Shown here: positions 9,734 to 16,961 of the stretch, piece by piece | Layout: each line of letters begins with the position of its first letter | How positions within the stretch are numbered: position 1 is the first letter of the stretch | DNA from: Reyranella sp. | Lineage (GTDB): Bacteria; Pseudomonadota; Alphaproteobacteria; Reyranellales; Reyranellaceae | DNA: 18,245 bases | Reading direction: 5' to 3' | NCBI GenBank assembly: GCA_004296815.1 | Contig: SCVT01000273.1 | Location: forward strand, 1 to 18,245 | Notes under the pieces: generated by a model | Seen by the model: only the letters and a program-made list of their open reading frames with translations | Told to the model about the DNA's origin: nothing | Databases searched by the model: none | Translations under genes and position numbers: made by a program

Positions 9734-10084
9734 ATGACGATCGGCACCTGGCTCTTCACCAAGATGCGCGGCGAACTTGTCGGCACCGATGCCGAGGGCA
9801 ATCGCTATTTCCAGGACAAGCGCGTCGTCGCCGGCATGCGTCGCAAGCGCTGGGTGATTTACAACGGCGTCGCCGAAGCCTCGCGCGTTCCGCCGGAATG
9901 GCACGGCTGGCTGCATCACACGCACGACGCGACGCCGCCTGCGGGCGGTGGTCCGCGCCAGCCGTGGCAGAAGGAGCACGTGCCCAACCTCACCGGCACC
10001 GATCACGCCTACCGTCCGCCGGGTCACACTCTGTCCGACGGCGAGAAGCCCAAGCCTCCCTACGAGGCGTGGCGTCCGGGCTGA
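9734..10084 (+). CDS. NDUFA12-family NADH:ubiquinone oxidoreductase accessory subunit
   Basis: A 116-residue soluble protein related to the mitochondrial complex I subunit NDUFA12 (B17.2). Characteristic parts are GTWLFTKMRGELVGTDAEGNRYF near the N-terminus, RKRWVIYNGVAEASRVPPEWHGWLHH (about residues 37-62) and the Pro-rich end EHVPNLTGTDHAYRPPG. In alphaproteobacteria this protein is a supernumerary complex I subunit encoded away from the main nuo operon, as here. The ATG at 9734 matches the family start, though its ribosome-binding site is poor. mlaD begins 23 nt after the stop. The family call is confident; a direct role in this organism's complex I is taken from homologues. Confidence 0.93.
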   Translation: MTIGTWLFTKMRGELVGTDAEGNRYFQDKRVVAGMRRKRWVIYNGVAEASRVPPEWHGWLHHTHDATPPAGGGPRQPWQKEHVPNLTGTDHAYRPPGHTLSDGEKPKPPYEAWRPG

Positions 10085-10107
10085 GGCGGCGGGAGCGGGG
10101 GAACGCC

Positions 10108-10557
10108 GTGGGGCGCAACATCATCGAGACGATCGTGGGCGCGCTGGTGCTGCTGGTGGCCGGCGTCTTCGTCTTCTACGCCTTCGCGAAATCGGACCGC
10201 ACCGGTCCCGACGGCTACGAGATCATGGCGCGCTTCGGCCGCATCGATGGCCTGAAGCGCGGTGCCGACGTCACGTTGAGCGGCGTCAAGGTCGGCACCG
10301 TGACGGGCTTCAGCCTCGACCCCAAGACCTACCAGGCGGTGGTGCGCCTCGCGGTGTCGTCGAACATCGACCTGCCGATCGACACCAACGCCAAGATCGT
10401 GAGCGAATCGCTGCTCGGTGGCATGGTCGTGGTGCTCGAGCCCGGCAACGACAAGAAGATGCTGCGCAACGGCGGCGAGATCGACAAGACGCAGGACGCG
10501 ATCCCGCTCACCGAGCTGATCGCCAAGTTCATGTTCGGCAGCACGGGAGCCAAGTGA
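10108..10557 (+). CDS. mlaD: MlaD, MCE-domain lipid-transport protein
   Basis: A 149-residue protein with one N-terminal membrane helix (IIETIVGALVLLVAGVFVFYAF, residues about 4-26) and one MCE domain (GLKRGADVTLSGVKVGTVTG through LLGGMVVVLEPG, about 45-120). MlaD hexamers sit in the inner membrane with the MlaFEB ABC transporter and move phospholipids between the two membranes to keep outer-membrane asymmetry. The start is GTG at 10108 with GGGGGA 7 nt upstream; the frame continues further upstream but is not family-like, and the next ATG would remove the membrane helix. The transporter genes mlaF and mlaE are not in this window. Its stop overlaps the next ATG (TGATG). Confidence 0.93.
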   Translation: MGRNIIETIVGALVLLVAGVFVFYAFAKSDRTGPDGYEIMARFGRIDGLKRGADVTLSGVKVGTVTGFSLDPKTYQAVVRLAVSSNIDLPIDTNAKIVSESLLGGMVVVLEPGNDKKMLRNGGEIDKTQDAIPLTELIAKFMFGSTGAK

Positions 10558-10784
10558 TGAACGCGCACGCCCCGAAAGCGCCGCCGGTCTGGCGGCAACC
10601 CGACGGCAAGCCGGTCTCCTGCCTCGAAAAGATCAAAGTCCTCAACCAGAACATCCAGGAGATCGAAACCCTCTGCGCCGATGCGCTGGAGGACGGAGTT
10701 CTGATGGGATGCGACGCCAGCCAGATCAAGCAGGCACTCCACGAGCTGATCGACGGGCTGAAGCCGCCCCGCGCCAAAGGCTGA
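10557..10784 (+). CDS. Conserved small protein of unknown function (75 aa)
   Basis: The frame starts MNAHAPKAPPVWRQPDGKP and is followed by what looks like a helical region, CLEKIKVLNQNIQEIETLC, then ADALEDGVLMGCDASQIKQA and LHELIDGLKPP. There is no signal peptide or membrane segment, so it should be cytoplasmic. It holds three cysteines, two of them 14 residues apart around the middle (TLC and MGC), but no recognisable metal motif. Its ATG shares a base with the mlaD stop (TGATG), and the DUF2155 gene begins 2 nt after its stop, so it is tightly coupled on both sides, which supports real translation. I do not recognise a named family and give no function. Confidence 0.8.
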   Translation: MNAHAPKAPPVWRQPDGKPVSCLEKIKVLNQNIQEIETLCADALEDGVLMGCDASQIKQALHELIDGLKPPRAKG

Positions 10785-10786
10785 AG

Positions 10787-11227
10787 ATGCGCGGCCTCCT
10801 CGCGCTGGCCGTGCTTGCGGCCGGCATCGGCGCGGCCGCGGCCCAGGCGCCGCAGCAGCGTCCCAACAACGCCAATCTGCGCGCCGTGCCGGACGGACCG
10901 GGCGTGCGCTCGGCCGAGCTGCAGGGCCTCGACAAGGTGACGGCACGCACCCAGCGCTTCTACGTGCCGGTCGGCAAGGCCACGCGCTTCGGCACGCTCG
11001 AGATCACCGTCAGCGATTGCCTGGTCAACGTGCCGGAGGCACCGCCGGAATCGGTGGCCTATCTCACCATCGTCGACCACAAGCCCGGCCAGGCGGAGGA
11101 GAAGCTGTTCGCCGGCTGGATGTTCGCCTCGACGCCGTCGCTGTCGGCGCTCGACCACGGCGTCTACGACCTGCGCGTGCTCTCCTGCACGATGGCGCAG
11201 GGATCGACGCCGCCCAGCTCGCGCTGA
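10787..11227 (+). CDS. DUF2155 domain-containing secreted protein
   Basis: A 146-residue protein with a typical signal peptide: MRGLLALAVLAAGIGAAAAQ, probable cleavage after AAA or AQA. The mature part has the DUF2155 (PF09923) pattern: ELQGLDKVTARTQRFYVPVG, FGTLEITVSDCLVN, AYLTIVDHK and LFAGWMFASTPSLSALDHGVYDLRVLSC. Two mature cysteines (SDC and LSC) may form a disulfide in the periplasm. The family is common in alphaproteobacteria and has no assigned function. The gene begins 2 nt after the 75-aa gene. Its last 64 bp overlap the 3' end of aat on the other strand, so the two messages must be antisense to each other there. Confidence 0.92.
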   Translation: MRGLLALAVLAAGIGAAAAQAPQQRPNNANLRAVPDGPGVRSAELQGLDKVTARTQRFYVPVGKATRFGTLEITVSDCLVNVPEAPPESVAYLTIVDHKPGQAEEKLFAGWMFASTPSLSALDHGVYDLRVLSCTMAQGSTPPSSR

Positions 11228-11814
11228 AACGTCGCCGTCTGGTCGATCGCCTCGGCCAGCAGCACCTTGAACTCGTCGCGCGGCACCTCGATGGCGCCGA
11301 AGCTCCGCAGATGCTCGGTCATGAACTGGCAGTCGAGCAGGCGGAAGCCGCCCCGGATCAGCCGCGCCACGAGATGGACCAGCGCCACCTTGGAGGCATC
11401 GCGTTCGCGGCTGAACATGCTCTCGCCGAAGAACGCCGCGCCCACCGAGACGCCGTAGAGGCCGCCGACCAGCCGGCCCTCGATGCGGCACTCGACGCTG
11501 TGGGCGTAGCCGCGGCGGTGCAGCTCCGTATAGAGGTCGACGATCGGCTCGTTGATCCAGCTCTCGGGATGGCCGGGCCGCGGCTCGGCGCAGGCGCGGA
11601 CCGTCTCGGCAAAGGCGGTGTCGGCAGTGACCTCGAACCGGCCGCCGCGGACCGTGCGGGCCAGCCGCTGCGGCAGGTGGAAGCCGTCGAGCGGCAGCAC
11701 GGCGCGCAGCCGCGGGTCGAGCCAGTAGAGCTTGGGATCGTCGCGGCGCTCTCCCATGGGGAAGACGCCGATCCGGTAGGCCTGGAGCAGGAGGTCGGGC
11801 GTGATCTCCAGCAT
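11164..11814 (-). CDS. aat: Leucyl/phenylalanyl-tRNA-protein transferase
   Basis: The 216-residue enzyme transfers Leu or Phe from aminoacyl-tRNA to proteins with N-terminal Arg or Lys, marking them for ClpS/ClpAP degradation. Family stretches are YRIGVFPMGE near the N-terminus, WINEPIVDLYTELHRRGYAH (86-105), LVGGLYGVSVGAAFFGESMFS (115-135) and FRLLDCQFMTEHL. Glu131, Asp161 and Gln163 align, with a constant offset of 25, to E. coli Glu156, Asp186 and Gln188. It is the last gene of the aroQ-accB-accC-aat unit, 7 nt behind accC, and the association with accC is common in alphaproteobacteria. The C-terminal 21 codons overlap DUF2155 on the other strand; the encoded tail is not well conserved, so a shorter ancestral end is possible. 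Confidence 0.96.
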   Translation of the reverse strand: MLEITPDLLLQAYRIGVFPMGERRDDPKLYWLDPRLRAVLPLDGFHLPQRLARTVRGGRFEVTADTAFAETVRACAEPRPGHPESWINEPIVDLYTELHRRGYAHSVECRIEGRLVGGLYGVSVGAAFFGESMFSRERDASKVALVHLVARLIRGGFRLLDCQFMTEHLRSFGAIEVPRDEFKVLLAEAIDQTATFQRELGGVDPCAIVQESTRRS

Positions 11815-11821
11815 CGCGGCA

Positions 11822-13165
11822 CTATTTCTTGAGGCCGACCAGCTTCTCCAGCCAGTGGATGTCGTAGTCGCCGTCGATGAAGGCCTGCTCGCCGATGATC
11901 CGGCGGTGCAGCGGGATCGTCGTGTCGATGCCGCCGATCACGAACTCCTCGAGCGAGCGGCGGAGCCGCATCAGGCATTCGTTACGGCTGCCGCCGTTCA
12001 CGATCAGCTTGGCCACCATCGAGTCGTAGTAGGGCGGGATGGCGTAGCCGGCATAGAGTCCGGAGTCGACCCGCACGCCCAGCCCGCCGGGCGAGTGATA
12101 GTCGGTGACGAGGCCAGGGCACGGCACGAAGGTCTCGGGGTTCTCGGCGTTGATCCGGCACTCGATGGCATGACCCTGGATGACGATGTCCTTCTGGGTC
12201 ATTCCGAGCGGCGCCCCGGCGGCAATGCGGATCTGCTCACGGACCAGGTCGATGCCAGTGACCGCCTCGGTGATCGGATGCTCGACCTGGAGACGGGTGT
12301 TCATCTCGATGAAGTAGAACTCGCCGTCCTGGAACAGGAACTCCATCGTTCCGGCGCCGCGATACTTGAGCTTGCGCACCGCCGCCGCGGCCAACTCGCC
12401 GATGCGGTTGCGCTGCTCGGCGTTGAGCGCGGGCGAGGGCGCCTCCTCGAGGACCTTCTGGTGCCGGCGCTGCAGCGAGCAGTCGCGCTCGCCGAGATGC
12501 ACGCCGGCGCCCTGGCCATCGCCCAGCACCTGGATCTCGATGTGGCGCGGCCGGCCGAGATACTTCTCGACATAGACCGAGTCGTTGCTGAAGGCGGCCT
12601 TGGCTTCGGCGCGGGCCAGCGAGAAGGCCTCTGACGCGCCCTCGGGGCTCTCGACCACCTTCATGCCGCGTCCGCCGCCGCCTGCGACCGCCTTGATGAG
12701 GACCGGCCAGCCGATCTTCTCGCCGAGCGCCACGACCTCCTCGAGCGAGTCGACGGGGCCGGGCGAGCCCGGCACCAGCGGCAGGCCGAGATCCTTCGCG
12801 GTCTGCTTGGCCACGATCTTGTCGCCCATCATGGAGATGTGCTGCGGCGTCGGGCCGATGAAGGTGAAGCCGTGCGCTTCGGCCGCTTCGGCGAAGCGCG
12901 CATTCTCCGACAGGAATCCGTAGCCCGGGTGGATCGCATCGGCGCCGGCGATGGTCGCGGCCGAGAGGATGGCGGGGATGTTGAGATAGCTGTCGCGCGC
13001 CGGCGGCGGGCCGATGCAGACCGCCTGGTCGGCAAGCCGCACGTGCATGGCGTCGCTGTCGGCGGTCGAGTGGACCGCGACCGTCTGGATCCCCATCTCG
13101 CGGCAGGCGCGGTGGATGCGGAGCGCGATCTCGCCGCGGTTGGCGATCAGGACCTTGTCGAACAT
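11822..13165 (-). CDS. accC: Acetyl-CoA carboxylase biotin carboxylase subunit
   Basis: A 447-residue protein, nearly the same length as E. coli AccC (449). It carboxylates the biotin of AccB using ATP and bicarbonate, the first half of malonyl-CoA formation for fatty-acid synthesis. Domain order is an N-terminal biotin carboxylase domain (FDKVLIANRGEIALRIHRA), the ATP-grasp domain with the Gly-rich loop AGGGGRGMKVV, the Lys motif RRHQKVLEEAPSP, the active-site stretch EMNTRLQVEHPITEAVTGID, and the C-terminal domain with HAIECRINAE. It follows accB by 13 nt, and an AGGAC-like site precedes its ATG. Nothing is missing or unusual. Confidence 0.98.
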   Translation of the reverse strand: MFDKVLIANRGEIALRIHRACREMGIQTVAVHSTADSDAMHVRLADQAVCIGPPPARDSYLNIPAILSAATIAGADAIHPGYGFLSENARFAEAAEAHGFTFIGPTPQHISMMGDKIVAKQTAKDLGLPLVPGSPGPVDSLEEVVALGEKIGWPVLIKAVAGGGGRGMKVVESPEGASEAFSLARAEAKAAFSNDSVYVEKYLGRPRHIEIQVLGDGQGAGVHLGERDCSLQRRHQKVLEEAPSPALNAEQRNRIGELAAAAVRKLKYRGAGTMEFLFQDGEFYFIEMNTRLQVEHPITEAVTGIDLVREQIRIAAGAPLGMTQKDIVIQGHAIECRINAENPETFVPCPGLVTDYHSPGGLGVRVDSGLYAGYAIPPYYDSMVAKLIVNGGSRNECLMRLRRSLEEFVIGGIDTTIPLHRRIIGEQAFIDGDYDIHWLEKLVGLKK

Positions 13166-13178
13166 CCGCGTCGGCGTC

Positions 13179-13637
13179 CTACTCGACGACCATCAGCGGC
13201 TCGCCGAACTCCACGGGCCCGCCGTTCTCGACCAGGATCTGGCTCACCGTGCCGGCCTTGGGCGCCTTGATCGGGTTGAAGGTCTTCATCGCCTCGATGA
13301 TGAGGAGCGTCTGCCCCGCCGCGACCTTGTCGCCGATCGCGACGAAGTTGGGCTTGCCGGGCTCCGGCGCGAGATAGGCGGTGCCGACCATCGGCGACTT
13401 CACGGCGCCCGGATGGGCGGCGGCGTCGCCACCGCCGGCGGCAGCCGGTGCGGCGGCGATCGGTGCCGCGGCCATCGGCGCGGCCATCGCCATCGGGGCC
13501 GCCGTGACGTTCACGGCGGGGCGCGCGACGCGGATGCGGCGATCGCCGTCGGCCAGCTCGATCTCGCCGAGATGGGTGTCCTCAAGGAGCTTCGCCAGCT
13601 TGGCGATGAACTCGGTATCCATCTCGAACTTTGCCAT
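13179..13637 (-). CDS. accB: Acetyl-CoA carboxylase biotin carboxyl carrier protein
   Basis: A 152-residue carrier. The N-terminal part (residues 1-45, MAKFEMDTEFIAKLAKLLED) is followed by a long flexible linker rich in Ala, Pro and Met-Ala repeats (about 48-85), then the biotinyl domain. The biotinylation motif is EAMKTFN with Lys118, and the domain ends VEFGEPLMVVE. The biotin swings between AccC and the carboxyltransferase AccAD, which are not encoded here. The ATG has AGGAG 9 nt upstream. It lies 24 nt after the aroQ stop and 13 nt before accC in the same unit. Confidence 0.97.
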   Translation of the reverse strand: MAKFEMDTEFIAKLAKLLEDTHLGEIELADGDRRIRVARPAVNVTAAPMAMAAPMAAAPIAAAPAAAGGGDAAAHPGAVKSPMVGTAYLAPEPGKPNFVAIGDKVAAGQTLLIIEAMKTFNPIKAPKAGTVSQILVENGGPVEFGEPLMVVE

Positions 13638-13661
13638 GGAGAAACGCTCCTGGATGTAAGG

Positions 13662-14132
13662 TCAGCGTGCGAGCAGGCGGGCCAGCGCCTGCAGGGCGAG
13701 CAGGTAGCCGTGAATGCCGAGGCCGGCGATCACCCCGACGGCAGCCGGGCTGATGTACGAATGATGCCGGAAGCTCTCGCGCTTGTAGATGTTGGAAATG
13801 TGGACTTCGACCACCGGCAGCTCGGCGGCGTTCAGCGCATCGAGCAGGGCGACCGAGGTGTGGGTGTAGGCGCCGGCGTTGATCACGATGGCGGCGTTCG
13901 TCTCGCGCGCCTTCTGGATGCGGTCGACCAGCGCCCCCTCGTGGTTGCTCTGGGCGAACTCGATCGCCAGACCCAGCCGCTTGGCCTCGGCACGGCAGAG
14001 TTTCTCCACGTCGGCGAGGGTCTCGCGGCCGTAGATCTCGGGCTGGCGCTTGCCCAGCATGTTGAGGTTGGGCCCGTTGAGCACCAGCACCGGCTTTTTG
14101 GCCGGAGGGCGCCGGGCGGCCTTCGCGGCCAA
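13662..14132 (-). CDS. aroQ: 3-dehydroquinate dehydratase, type II
   Basis: A 156-residue enzyme that dehydrates 3-dehydroquinate to 3-dehydroshikimate in the shikimate pathway. Motifs are [21 protein letters not shown] (residues about 15-35, with the catalytic Arg and Tyr), [16 protein letters not shown] (about 86-101), [20 protein letters not shown] and [15 protein letters not shown]. The most likely start is TTG at 14132, with GGGAGG 5 nt before it; there is no in-frame ATG ahead of the family core. This adds a basic Ala/Lys/Arg/Pro leader of about 13 residues. A GTG in the VLVL stretch is an alternative but lacks a ribosome-binding site. It heads the aroQ-accB-accC-aat unit. Confidence 0.95.
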   Translation of the reverse strand: MAAKAARRPPAKKPVLVLNGPNLNMLGKRQPEIYGRETLADVEKLCRAEAKRLGLAIEFAQSNHEGALVDRIQKARETNAAIVINAGAYTHTSVALLDALNAAELPVVEVHISNIYKRESFRHHSYISPAAVGVIAGLGIHGYLLALQALARLLAR

Positions 14133-14162
14133 GACTGCCTCCCAGAACTAGAAGAGGCGGGC

Positions 14163-14190
14163 GTTATAGCATGGGGAGTCGAGGCGACAA
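14163..14190 (-). promoter_or_regulatory. Promoter of the aroQ-accB-accC-aat operon
   Basis: On the minus strand TTGTCG (14185-14190) and TATAAC (14163-14168) are 16 bp apart, and TGC directly precedes TATAAC, giving an extended -10. The start point would be near 14156, leaving a leader of about 25 nt that contains the GGGAGG site of aroQ. It occupies the 65-bp gap after the marR stop. Confidence 0.65.
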
Positions 14191-14197
14191 GGCGGCC

Positions 14198-14659
14198 TCA
14201 GGCCTCGCTTCTCAACAGCTTGGCGTGTGCAAACAGTCGATCACACAAGCCGTTGAGTATCTGGCGCTCCTCCGCCGTCAGCGCTTCGTAGAGCGCCCCT
14301 TCATATTTAAGGGCGATCGGGACGATCTGGCCGTGCATGGCGCGCCCCTTGGCGCTCAACCGCAGGGAGGCGCGGCGGCGGTCCTTGAGGTCGGTGGCGC
14401 GCTCGACCAGGCCGCGGTCCATCAGGCCCGCCACCGCCCGGCTGACCGCCACCTTGTCCATGACGATGCGCTGGCCCACATCCGAGGCGGTGAGCGGGGC
14501 GAACCGGCCGAGCGCCGCCATCACGCGCCATTGCGTGACACTCAGCCCGAACGGCTCGGCGTAAAGATCGTGCAGCGATTCACTCACAAGCTGGGCCAGG
14601 ACGGACAGCCGGTAGGGGAGGAATTTCTCCAGTTCGAGGGCTTGCAAACCGGACGGCAT
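14198..14659 (-). CDS. MarR-family regulator of the homogentisate operon
   Basis: A 153-residue winged helix-turn-helix protein. It begins MPSGLQALELEKFLPYRLSV, followed by FGLSVTQWRVMAALGRFAPL, then the recognition region LTASDVGQRIVMDKVAVSRAV and the wing GLVERATDLKDRRRASLRLS, the standard MarR order. It is divergent from hpd with only 39 bp between start codons, so it very likely controls the tyrosine-degradation operon and itself. The frame extends upstream to 14947 across hpd, but that part is only the antisense of hpd. ATG 14659 has no ribosome-binding site; a promoter at 14669-14697 would make the message leaderless or nearly so. The ligand (homogentisate or hydroxyphenylpyruvate are obvious candidates) is inference. 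Confidence 0.92.
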   Translation of the reverse strand: MPSGLQALELEKFLPYRLSVLAQLVSESLHDLYAEPFGLSVTQWRVMAALGRFAPLTASDVGQRIVMDKVAVSRAVAGLMDRGLVERATDLKDRRRASLRLSAKGRAMHGQIVPIALKYEGALYEALTAEERQILNGLCDRLFAHAKLLRSEA

Positions 14660-14661
14660 AA

Positions 14662-14679
14662 TAGTTACATTTGAAACTA
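14662..14679. promoter_or_regulatory. Probable MarR operator between marR and hpd
   Basis: TAGTTACATTTGAAACTA is an imperfect palindrome of form TAGTTnCAnnTGnAACTA, 14 of 18 positions symmetric. Length and symmetry fit a MarR dimer site. It overlaps the proposed marR -10 and lies between marR and hpd, so one bound dimer could shut off both directions. Confidence 0.7.
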
Positions 14680-14697
14680 ATTCAGCCGGGAGGTCAA
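14669..14697 (-). promoter_or_regulatory. Probable marR promoter
   Basis: On the minus strand TTGACC (14692-14697, five of six to consensus) is followed after 17 bp by TCAAAT (14669-14674). Initiation would fall within a few bases of ATG 14659. The -35 shares bases with the hpd ribosome-binding site on the other strand. For hpd itself, CATAAT (14657-14662) on the plus strand is a possible -10, but I see no good -35. Confidence 0.5.
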
Positions 14698-14698
14698 C

Positions 14699-15790
14699 AT
14701 GGCAACGATTGCCGACCCGAAGACCGCGACGATCGACGAAGTGAACCCGATGGGCACCGACGGATTCGAGTTCGTCGAGTACACCGCGCCCGATCCCGAA
14801 GCGCTCGGCGCCCTGTTCGAGAGCATGGGCTTCACCAAGGTGGCGAAGCATCGCTCCAAGGACGTGTCGCTCTACCGCCAGGGCGACGTGAACTTCATCG
14901 TCAACGCCGAGAAGGAGAGCTTCGCGCAGGGTTTCGCCCGCGTGCACGGGCCCTCGGTCTGCGCCATCGCGCTGCGCGTGAAGAACGCCGCGGCCGCCTA
15001 CAAGCGCGCGCTGTCGCTCGGCGCCTGGGGCGTCGAGGGCAAGGTCGGCCCGATGGAGCTCAACATCCCGGCGATCAAGGGCATCGGCGATTCACTTCTC
15101 TATCTCGTGGACCGCTACGGCGAGCGCGGCTCGATCTACGACGTCGACTTCGAGTGGCTGCCGGGTGTCGATCACAATCCCAAGGGCGTCGGCCTCACCT
15201 ACATCGATCACCTGACGCACAACGTGCATCGCGGCCGCATGGACGAGTGGGCTGACTTCTACGAGCGGCTCTTCAATTTCCGCGAGATCCGCTACTTCGA
15301 CATCGAAGGCAAGCTGACCGGCCTCAAGTCCAAGGCGATGACCAGCCCGTGCGGCAAGATCCGCATCCCGATCAACGAGAGCTCCGACGACAAGTCGCAG
15401 ATCCAGGAATATCTCTCCGCCTATCACGGCGAGGGCATCCAGCACATCGCGCTGGGCACCGGCGACATCTACGAGACGGTCGAGGAGCTAAAGACCAAGG
15501 GCGTGCCGTTCCAGACCGTGCCCGACACCTACTACGAGCAGGTCGACGCGCGTCTGCCGGGCCACGGCGAGGACCTCGCGCGCATGGCGGCCGACCGCAT
15601 CCTGGTCGACGGAGCGCCAACCGAGGGTGGCGGGCTGTTGCTGCAGATATTCACCCAGACGGTGATCGGCCCGATCTTCTTCGAGATCATCCAGCGCCGC
15701 GGCAACGAGGGCTTCGGCGAAGGCAACTTCCGCGCCCTGTTCGAGTCGATCGAGCTCGACCAGATCCGTCGCGGCGTGCTGAAGGCATAG
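14699..15790 (+). CDS. hpd: 4-hydroxyphenylpyruvate dioxygenase
   Basis: The 363-residue non-heme iron enzyme converts 4-hydroxyphenylpyruvate and oxygen to homogentisate and CO2, the committed step of tyrosine breakdown. It has two vicinal-oxygen-chelate halves: residues about 20-150, and the catalytic half from about 165. The iron ligands are His171 in [11 protein letters not shown], His249 in [11 protein letters not shown] and Glu329 in FFEIIQRRG, agreeing with the Pseudomonas enzyme (161/240/322). The signature [17 protein letters not shown] follows. The start has GGGAGG 5 nt upstream. It is the first gene of the catabolic operon, and hmgA follows after 9 nt with its ribosome-binding site overlapping the hpd stop. 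Confidence 0.98.
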   Translation: MATIADPKTATIDEVNPMGTDGFEFVEYTAPDPEALGALFESMGFTKVAKHRSKDVSLYRQGDVNFIVNAEKESFAQGFARVHGPSVCAIALRVKNAAAAYKRALSLGAWGVEGKVGPMELNIPAIKGIGDSLLYLVDRYGERGSIYDVDFEWLPGVDHNPKGVGLTYIDHLTHNVHRGRMDEWADFYERLFNFREIRYFDIEGKLTGLKSKAMTSPCGKIRIPINESSDDKSQIQEYLSAYHGEGIQHIALGTGDIYETVEELKTKGVPFQTVPDTYYEQVDARLPGHGEDLARMAADRILVDGAPTEGGGLLLQIFTQTVIGPIFFEIIQRRGNEGFGEGNFRALFESIELDQIRRGVLKA

Positions 15791-15799
15791 GAGGAAACC

Positions 15800-16948
15800 A
15801 TGGCCAAGAACTGGATTCCGCTGCGCCAAGTCGAGGGCACTGCCTCGCGCCAGGCTCATGTCCGGCTGCCCGAAGGCACCTACGAGCGCGAGATCAGCAA
15901 GGAGGGCTTCTTCGGCCCCTCGGCGCAATTCCATCACAGGCACAAGCCGACCGACTGGGTCGAATTCGACGGACCGATCCGGCCGCGCGCGCTCGACCTC
16001 AACAAGCTCGCGACCTCCAAGCCCAATCCGTGGCAGGCCGAGCTGGTCATGGGCAACAGCCACCTGCAGATGCGCATCTGGCGGCTCGACAAGGCGATGC
16101 CAGACCTCGCGCGCAACAGCGACGGCGACCAGCTCTTGTTCATCCACGAGGGCAACGGCGCGCTGTTCTGCGACTACGGCCATCTCGACTACAACGAGGG
16201 CGACTATCTCATCATCCCGCGCGGCACGATGTGGCGGCTGGAGCCCGCGAAGCCCACCATGTCGCTGATGATCGAGGCGACCAACGACCACTTCACCTTG
16301 CCGGAGAAGGGGCTGGTCGGACGGCACGCGATCTTCGATCCGGCGATCCTGGACACGCCCCGGATCGACGAGGCCTTCAAGGCTCAGCAGGATGAGCGCG
16401 CCTGGAAGGTGTCGGTCAAACGTCGCAACCAGCTCTCGACCGTGACCTTCCCGTTCAACCCGCTCGATGCGATCGGCTGGCACGGAGATCTCAGCGTCGT
16501 GCGCATCAACTGGCGCGACCTGCGCCCGCTGATGAGCCATCGCGCCCACCTGCCGCCTTCGGCGCACACGACCTGGATGGCCGGTCGCTTCGTGGTCTGC
16601 ACCTTCGTGCCGCGCCCGTTCGAGACCGATCCGGAGGCGCTGAAGCTGCCGTTCTTCCACAACAACGACGATTTCGAGGAAGTGATCTTCTATCACAAGG
16701 GCAGCTTCTTCAGCCGCGACAACATCCATCCCGGCATGATGACGGTGCATCCGACCGGCTTCACGCACGGCCCGCATCCCAAGGCGTTCAACGCCGCGAC
16801 CAAGGGCGGCAAGACCGAGACCGACGAGGTCGCAGTGATGGTCGACACGCGCGACGCCGTCGACGTGGCGCCCATGCCGGCCGGAGTCGAGTTCGAGGGC
16901 TATGTAAAATCGTGGCGGCCAGCGGACATGAAGCAGGCGGCGGAGTAG
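15800..16948 (+). CDS. hmgA: Homogentisate 1,2-dioxygenase
   Basis: The 382-residue iron enzyme opens the homogentisate ring to maleylacetoacetate. It is of the shorter bacterial type (human protein about 445). The ligand pattern fits the family: His287 in LPFFHNNDDF, Glu293 six residues later (human His335/Glu341 have the same spacing), and His323 in GFTHGPHP, equivalent to human His371. Other family stretches are DGDQLLFIHEGNGALFCDYG and GDYLIIPRGTMWRLEP in the N-terminal cupin-like part. It starts 9 nt after hpd with AGGAGG as ribosome-binding site, so it is translated as part of the same message. Confidence 0.96.
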   Translation: MAKNWIPLRQVEGTASRQAHVRLPEGTYEREISKEGFFGPSAQFHHRHKPTDWVEFDGPIRPRALDLNKLATSKPNPWQAELVMGNSHLQMRIWRLDKAMPDLARNSDGDQLLFIHEGNGALFCDYGHLDYNEGDYLIIPRGTMWRLEPAKPTMSLMIEATNDHFTLPEKGLVGRHAIFDPAILDTPRIDEAFKAQQDERAWKVSVKRRNQLSTVTFPFNPLDAIGWHGDLSVVRINWRDLRPLMSHRAHLPPSAHTTWMAGRFVVCTFVPRPFETDPEALKLPFFHNNDDFEEVIFYHKGSFFSRDNIHPGMMTVHPTGFTHGPHPKAFNAATKGGKTETDEVAVMVDTRDAVDVAPMPAGVEFEGYVKSWRPADMKQAAE

Positions 16949-16961
16949 GGAAGAAACGCAA

